Shown piece after piece: positions 29,596-32,582 of a stretch of DNA of 32,582 nucleotides. Origin of the DNA: a virus; IMG/VR virus record IMGVR_UViG_3300042356_000664, positions 1 through 32,582 of that record, one strand, 5' to 3'. Position 1 is the first letter of the stretch. Each line of letters starts with the position of its first letter. A program made the translations under genes and the position numbers. The notes below the pieces were generated by a model, which had not been told where the DNA came from, did no database searches, and saw nothing but the letters and a program-made list of their open reading frames with translations.

Positions 29596-29924
29596 TAACG
29601 ACTATACCGTGGGTCACGTTCGATAGGTTTACGTTGCGCTGAACGAAGGATTACACGTTGCGATGGGAGTACCCCGCCATATACGCCGGCGTTGTCTTGG
29701 TCTTGGGGGAATGATAGTGCGTAATCGAGGCATTGTAGCCGTACTGGACACCCTGGTGTTCCTGTGGTTGCGCTCAATCCTGTCTTTGGATCAACGATTT
29801 CGGTGAGTGTGCCGTTGCAGAAGGTTACGGCTTGACGTTGGGTGTGTATGTCGCCGTTCTCGGCAAAGAATAGGCGTGTGTCTGTACCTTTGCATAGTGC
29901 TTGTTGTAACCATTCTTCGTTCAT
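29595..29924 (-). CDS. WhiB-like protein with an extended Cys spacer
   Basis: A 109-residue WhiB-like iron-sulphur protein. The start ATG 29924 overlaps the upstream TGA (ATGA). Four cysteines are present: C11 (ALCKGTD), C36 (TFCNGTL), C59 and C65 (PGCPVRLQCLDYAL), plus the turn GVYGG at 80-84 and a basic C-terminus (RSAQRKPIERDPRYSR). In canonical WhiB proteins the middle two cysteines are separated by two residues. Here C36 and C59 are separated by 22, and the added part (residues 37-58) contains the codons of the repeat at 29767-29782. Such proteins regulate transcription with the primary sigma factor through a 4Fe-4S cluster. Whether this one still binds a cluster is open. Confidence 0.8.
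   Translation of the reverse strand: MNEEWLQQALCKGTDTRLFFAENGDIHTQRQAVTFCNGTLTEIVDPKTGLSATTGTPGCPVRLQCLDYALSFPQDQDNAGVYGGVLPSQRVILRSAQRKPIERDPRYSR
29767..29782. repeat. Intragenic copy of the GCGCTCAATCCTG repeat
   Basis: GTTGCGCTCAATCCTG matches the tandem repeats at 29554-29595. It encodes part of the segment TGLSATTG within the extended cysteine spacer of the WhiB-like protein. Confidence 0.8.
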
Positions 29925-30187
29925 AGTTCTATGGGCATAACAATTATTGGGGTTCGTTTGCCGACCCATGCACCGAGGCAGTTGTAGTCTATGTATTCGA
30001 CTGCTTCGTCGTAGTCCATTTGGTCACGCTCAATGAGGGTGTCTATCATTTTTTGGTATGAGTAGATGGCTATTTCTGGTTCGTTGATTCGTTGTGAGTA
30101 GCCGAGGAACGCTTCGTCGAATCCATCCATGAGTAGGACTCTCATGCTGTTGTCTTTGAAGTATTGGTCGATCTGTTCTCGGTTCAT
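29921..30187 (-). CDS. Conserved actinophage small protein (88 aa)
   Basis: An 88-residue protein. An ATG at 30202 is in frame, but it lies before the ribosome site AGGAAA of ATG 30187, which also overlaps the upstream TGA (ATGA). The core, DEAFLGYSQRINEPEIAIYS, then MDYDEAVEYIDYNCLGAWVG and KRTPIIV, is a well-conserved actinophage domain (x-E-A-x-V-E-Y-x-x-x-N-x-x-G-A-W-V-G-x-x-T-P) of unknown role. It is coupled to the WhiB-like gene downstream. Confidence 0.8.
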   Translation of the reverse strand: MNREQIDQYFKDNSMRVLLMDGFDEAFLGYSQRINEPEIAIYSYQKMIDTLIERDQMDYDEAVEYIDYNCLGAWVGKRTPIIVMPIEL

Positions 30188-30261
30188 TTTCCTGCCCTCC
30201 AAAGAGCTACTAGTAAAGCGAAACTATGAATGATGATAAGTGCTGTCAAGAATATGTCCAT
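30184..30261 (-). CDS. 25-residue membrane peptide
   Basis: A 25-residue frame between the two adjacent genes. The ATG at 30261 overlaps the TGA of the WhiB gene upstream (TGATG), and its TGA overlaps the ATG of the next gene (ATGA). It encodes MDIFLTALIIIHSFALLVAL followed by WRAGK, a single hydrophobic helix with a basic C-terminal end. Coupling on both sides is the main evidence. It might be a holin-like or regulatory peptide, but nothing specific shows this. Confidence 0.6.
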   Translation of the reverse strand: MDIFLTALIIIHSFALLVALWRAGK

Positions 30262-30533
30262 CAGAATAGTTCTTCCTCTACAACTTTGACATTCATTTCT
30301 TTGAGAAGTATCCGGCGTTTCTTTTGTGTGAGACCACCCCAAACACCCTGTAACCGTGAATGTTGAGCAAGTTTTAGGCTGTACTCTCGGCACTGTTCTA
30401 TTACCGGACATGTAGCGCACGTAGCTAATGCTTTTTGGCGTAGTTCGTAATCTAATTTTTCACCGAAGAACATGTCGGTCATGCCTTTGCATGCTGCATC
30501 AGCGAACCATGAAGGTGTTTTTTCTGCGATCAT
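30261..30533 (-). CDS. WhiB-family transcription regulator
   Basis: A 90-residue canonical WhiB. It has SWFADAACKGM (C15), CATCPVIEQC (C39, C42, C48 in the C-x2-C-x5-C arrangement), the turn GVWGG at 63-67 and a basic tail (KKRRILLKEMNVK). These bind a 4Fe-4S cluster and the sigma factor region 4 in actinobacteria. Phage copies typically redirect host transcription or block superinfection. It starts at ATG 30533 after an AGAGAGAGACAAAT stretch and lies downstream of a lysis-type gene. WhiB proteins are confined to Actinobacteria and their phages, so it also marks the host phylum. Confidence 0.93.
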   Translation of the reverse strand: MIAEKTPSWFADAACKGMTDMFFGEKLDYELRQKALATCATCPVIEQCREYSLKLAQHSRLQGVWGGLTQKKRRILLKEMNVKVVEEELF

Positions 30534-30552
30534 ATTTGTCTCTCTCTGTTTG

Positions 30553-31038
30553 TTATTCAGTTTTAAGGTATGCCCAGGGTCGCCACCCTGACGAGTTCTG
30601 TAATGCTACAGCGAATGTGAGGTTGTGTCTAGCAATCTTCATCATGTCACGGTCAATGCCCATTTGTAAAGCCCAGATTTTATGAACGTTCCACTGGATT
30701 TGAGCTAGCCCGACCGAACCATTTGCGTCTAACCCATCAATGCACCGGCTTTCGACCCACAAGACTCGTGACCACGTAGGCCAGTCGTTGATGTCGCCAC
30801 CAACTTCTAGCAGTAACGGTAACCATTCGGCGCAACGGGGGTACATGATGCCCATAGTTTCAACTATCGGGTTGATCGTTGTCGTCGTTGTAGGAGGCAC
30901 TGTAGTTGTAGTGGTCGTAACGGCAACAGTTGTTTCAACGGGGGCAATAGAGACCGTTACAGGGGGCAATGCGGGCTGCGGAATCACACTTGCTGTACCG
31001 CATCCAACCAATAGCAATAAAGGTAGTAAACGTTTCAT
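30553..31038 (-). CDS. Lipoprotein with lytic-transglycosylase-like domain
   Basis: A 161-residue protein from ATG 31038 (the frame is open further upstream, but this ATG follows a GAGAGAGAAAA site and begins a signal peptide). MKRLLPLLLLVGCGTAS is a lipoprotein signal with lipobox LVGC (C13). A Thr/Pro-rich linker follows (TTTTTTVPPTTTTT). The domain from residue 65 has WSRVLWVESRCIDG with E96 as the probable catalytic Glu, and SVGLAQIQW, matching the E-S ... G-L-x-Q-I motif of SLT/goose-lysozyme folds. It would cleave peptidoglycan from the outer face of the host membrane or aid lysis. The domain is short (about 95 residues), so activity is not certain. Confidence 0.8.
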   Translation of the reverse strand: MKRLLPLLLLVGCGTASVIPQPALPPVTVSIAPVETTVAVTTTTTTVPPTTTTTINPIVETMGIMYPRCAEWLPLLLEVGGDINDWPTWSRVLWVESRCIDGLDANGSVGLAQIQWNVHKIWALQMGIDRDMMKIARHNLTFAVALQNSSGWRPWAYLKTE

Positions 31039-31052
31039 ATGTTTTCTCTCTC

Positions 31053-31388
31053 TCAGTAGCCAGCTTGCTTCAGCAAGTCGACCATCTTTTCTAAAGTCAT
31101 AACACAATATTGTTGTGCAGGATCACCAACTCCCATACGTTTAGCGATCAACACACCGAAGTCAGCGTGAGCGTTAGTCGTTTCGACCGCTGTCTCACGC
31201 AACCATTCGGACAACTTTAATGTCTTATGATTTTTACATTCCCAAACGATACCTGGTGTACCGGTGATATCCCCCTCGTCGAACTGGCCTGTTAAAGCTT
31301 TGCGTTCGGCGTGGGGGAAACCGTGTTCTTGTAAATATCGGGTGACCAGCGTTTCAAATGCTGTCCCTTTTTGTTTCTGCTTGCTCAT
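31053..31388 (-). CDS. PD-(D/E)XK nuclease, Holliday-junction-resolvase-like
   Basis: A 111-residue nuclease starting MSKQKQKGTAFETLVTRYLQ at ATG 31388, with a GGAG site 7 bases upstream; in-frame upstream codons overlap the zinc-ribbon gene. The core residues are E12, D40 (in DEGDITG) and E50-C-K52 (in IVWECKN), in the order of Hjc/RecU-type resolvases. The following EWLRETAVETTNAHADFGVL fits the helix and strand after the active site. It neighbours the annealing protein and SSB, so it likely processes recombination intermediates. A general endonuclease role is an alternative. Confidence 0.8.
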   Translation of the reverse strand: MSKQKQKGTAFETLVTRYLQEHGFPHAERKALTGQFDEGDITGTPGIVWECKNHKTLKLSEWLRETAVETTNAHADFGVLIAKRMGVGDPAQQYCVMTLEKMVDLLKQAGY

Positions 31389-31536
31389 TGACGGACTCCA
31401 ATGGTATTCGCTGCAACCGTTTACTTTTACAAGTGTGCATTGGCACACCGTTCAACGGTACATGTGTTACTAATGTTGTCCTGCATAAGGGACACCACCA
31501 GTTTACCTTATGTCCATCAGAAAGGCGGTTCGTCAT
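31354..31536 (-). CDS. Small zinc-ribbon protein overlapping SSB and nuclease genes
   Basis: A 60-residue frame, MTNRLSDGHKVNWWCPLCRT followed by TLVTHVPLNGVPMHTCKSKR. It has a CPLC pair and a third Cys with two His residues, as in a zinc ribbon; the W-W/M-C-P-x-C-x-x-x-x-x-T-H/Y-V pattern occurs in small actinophage proteins. Starts at 31536, 31539 or 31542 are possible, all overlapping the SSB gene by about 20 bases, and the end overlaps the nuclease by 35. No good ribosome site is seen, so this call is less secure than its neighbours. Confidence 0.5.
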   Translation of the reverse strand: MTNRLSDGHKVNWWCPLCRTTLVTHVPLNGVPMHTCKSKRLQRIPLESVNEQAETKRDSI

Positions 31537-31900
31537 CATCAATTACATCTGCATGCAGGGCTTTTGCGGCACGAGCAATAGGGTCACTAGCACCCCAACG
31601 TAACGATACAGCTACTTCGTCAGCGAGAACTTCGACACGCTTCGCTTTCGTTCCGTCTTTCTTTTCGTAACCTTCGATCTGTAAGCGACCAAGTACGACG
31701 ACTCGCAAACCTTTCGCTACTTTGTCGGCAACAATTTCTGCTTGTTCACCGAACACTACGATGTCATGCCAAGTTGTTTTCTTGTTGTCGTCTTTGCCGT
31801 ATGTATCAGCGACACTGAATTTGAGGATCGCTAAATTAGCCGGCGTGTATTTGAGTTCGGGGTCTCGCCCGATGTTTCCTGCGACGGTGATGTTGTTCAT
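31517..31900 (-). CDS. ssb: Single-stranded DNA-binding protein
   Basis: A 127-residue SSB. The OB fold spans residues 1-105, with MNNITVAGNIGRDPELKYTP, WHDIVVFGEQAEIVADKVAK and GLRVVVLGRLQIEGYEKKDG. The C-terminal peptide is acidic and ends DVIDDDEPPF, the usual partner-binding tip. It protects ssDNA and recruits replication and recombination enzymes. It overlaps the upstream annealing-protein gene by ATGA, so the two are made together. Confidence 0.95.
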   Translation of the reverse strand: MNNITVAGNIGRDPELKYTPANLAILKFSVADTYGKDDNKKTTWHDIVVFGEQAEIVADKVAKGLRVVVLGRLQIEGYEKKDGTKAKRVEVLADEVAVSLRWGASDPIARAAKALHADVIDDDEPPF

Positions 31901-32541
31901 TTGTTTTGGCTCATTTCTTTGAAGGCGGCACGAAGTTTGTTCATGTCGTCGTTGGTTACATTAGATAGGTCTACGCCAGCAGTGTCGGCTACTTTGTCGT
32001 GGTCAAGGTTTGCGTCAGCGCATGCTTTAATGAACTTGCCGATGATCTCAGGGTCTACAGGGATCGTTGATGTTACTGCGATGTCTGCTACTGGTTTTGG
32101 TGCGGGCTTGCGAATAGTCGTACTTTTTTGTGGGGTTGGTGCGTGACCGCCCAGGTCTTCCCATTCGTTCTTAGTCCACAACGATAGGCTGATACCGAAT
32201 CGCATTGCAGCGTTGCGTAAGAAGTCACCGACAAGTTCTTTGTCTAGTTCTTGTTTGTCTGCACGAACGCTACCGACACCGAGCATGGGCTTGTCGTGGA
32301 CATATAGGAATCCCCACATGGTTGCCATACCGTTTTCGACATGGATTGCTGGCCTGCCGTTGACCCAACCGCATGGTTCCCACCACCACAGTGGATCAAT
32401 CTCGATGAGGATACGGGTGATGTCTGCGTGACCAACAAAATCTAGTTGGGTTCCACCTTTAGGGAGCTTGCCAACAATCTTCGGGTCTGGCACAGCGTAC
32501 TTGGTGAGTACGTCTGCTAACAGTTTCTTTTTGTCTTCCAT
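31897..32541 (-). CDS. Single-strand annealing protein, Rad52/Sak-like
   Basis: A 214-residue protein. The core (residues 1-125) has GGTQLDFVGHADITRILIEI followed by DPLWWWEPCGWVNGRP. It continues with ATMWGFLYVHDKPMLGVGSV and DKELVGDFLRNAAMRFGISL followed by SLW. This L-D-x-V-G-H-x-x-x-T-x-x-L ... D-P-x-W-x-W-E-P ... R-N-A-A-M-R-F-G pattern is that of actinophage annealing proteins of the Rad52/Sak group. Residues 130-152 form a Lys/Pro linker, and 155-214 a small helical domain. Neighbouring SSB and nuclease genes complete a recombination module. ATG 32541 forms TAATG with the preceding stop. Confidence 0.8.
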   Translation of the reverse strand: MEDKKKLLADVLTKYAVPDPKIVGKLPKGGTQLDFVGHADITRILIEIDPLWWWEPCGWVNGRPAIHVENGMATMWGFLYVHDKPMLGVGSVRADKQELDKELVGDFLRNAAMRFGISLSLWTKNEWEDLGGHAPTPQKSTTIRKPAPKPVADIAVTSTIPVDPEIIGKFIKACADANLDHDKVADTAGVDLSNVTNDDMNKLRAAFKEMSQNK

Positions 32542-32582
32542 TATTTCTCTCCTTTGAATCGCATGACTCTGTATTGGCTTGT
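32541..32582 (-). CDS. C-terminal end of an upstream gene (partial)
   Basis: The final 13 residues (TSQYRVMRFKGEK) and TAA of a gene that enters from the right edge. Its TAA overlaps the ATG of the annealing gene (TAATG), and an AAAGGAGAG ribosome site lies inside its end. Too little is visible for a function. Confidence 0.6.
   Translation of the reverse strand, partial: TSQYRVMRFKGEK

Noticed and set aside
30740-31102. Plus-strand open frame of 120 codons antisense to the lipoprotein gene
   Set aside because: It is the mirror of the Thr-rich linker (long Val runs), with no ribosome site and no neighbour on that strand.
1-32582. Integrase, attachment site or immunity repressor indicating a temperate phage
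   Set aside because: No recombinase or excise-type gene is visible in this window; the lifestyle cannot be decided from it.

Overview
This window is a piece of a tailed double-stranded DNA phage genome from an actinobacterial host. The phage call rests on a large terminase, portal, scaffold, N4-gp56-like major capsid protein, tail fibres, single-strand annealing protein and SSB. The actinobacterial call rests on two WhiB-like genes and many small genes of actinophage type. The DNA is only moderately GC-rich, and the lipoprotein linker rich in Thr runs and Val-Pro-Pro resembles those of Acidimicrobiia. A low-GC aquatic actinobacterium is therefore a plausible host (inference). No tape measure, tail tube or tail-chaperone frameshift pair is seen, so a short-tailed (podovirus-like) particle is most likely.

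Layout. (1) 22401 down to 1, minus strand: the virion module, in transcription order terminase, four small basic proteins, portal, a 128-aa protein, a 1568-aa probable internal/ejection protein, three further structural-type proteins, scaffold, capsid, terminator, then fibres, a glycosyltransferase and tail proteins. Many junctions are TAATG, TGATG or ATGA overlaps, which fix the starts of several genes. (2) 22402-22604: divergent intergenic region with two strong hairpins. (3) 22605-24099, plus strand: a replication-initiator-like winged-helix gene carrying four 23-bp iterons inside its coding sequence, then two small genes. (4) 24100-24908: about 0.8 kb without a credible gene, full of dyads and direct repeats, ending in a candidate promoter. 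(5) 24909-29421, plus strand: an early-type operon of small genes, several with zinc-binding cysteine motifs, and a short beta-clamp-like protein. (6) 29449-29480: a 13-bp stem-loop at the convergent junction. (7) 32582 down to 29595, minus strand: annealing protein, SSB, zinc-ribbon protein, PD-(D/E)XK nuclease, a lipoprotein with a lytic-transglycosylase-like domain, WhiB, a 25-aa membrane peptide, a conserved small protein and a second WhiB.

The most unusual signal is in region 5. Five intergenic gaps each carry a structured element of about 65 nt just upstream of a start codon. Each folds as a 6-bp closing helix with a small CC/GG hairpin and a second hairpin, followed by ACTA or ACTC, then another hairpin and a purine-rich start-associated sequence. 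Two copies have a perfect tRNA-type T arm (5-bp stem, TTCGATA loop) stacked directly on an acceptor-like helix, but no D or anticodon arm. Paired positions change together between copies, so the RNA fold appears to be conserved. This looks like a minimal tRNA mimic used as an operon punctuation or leader element, which I do not recognise as a described family.

Two further signals concern replication. The four iterons sit inside the initiator gene next to an A/T-rich stretch, as in the lambda origin. In addition, plus-strand composition switches from A/C-rich to G/T-rich across the 24.1-24.9 kb gap irrespective of gene direction, as expected for a fork-divergence point.
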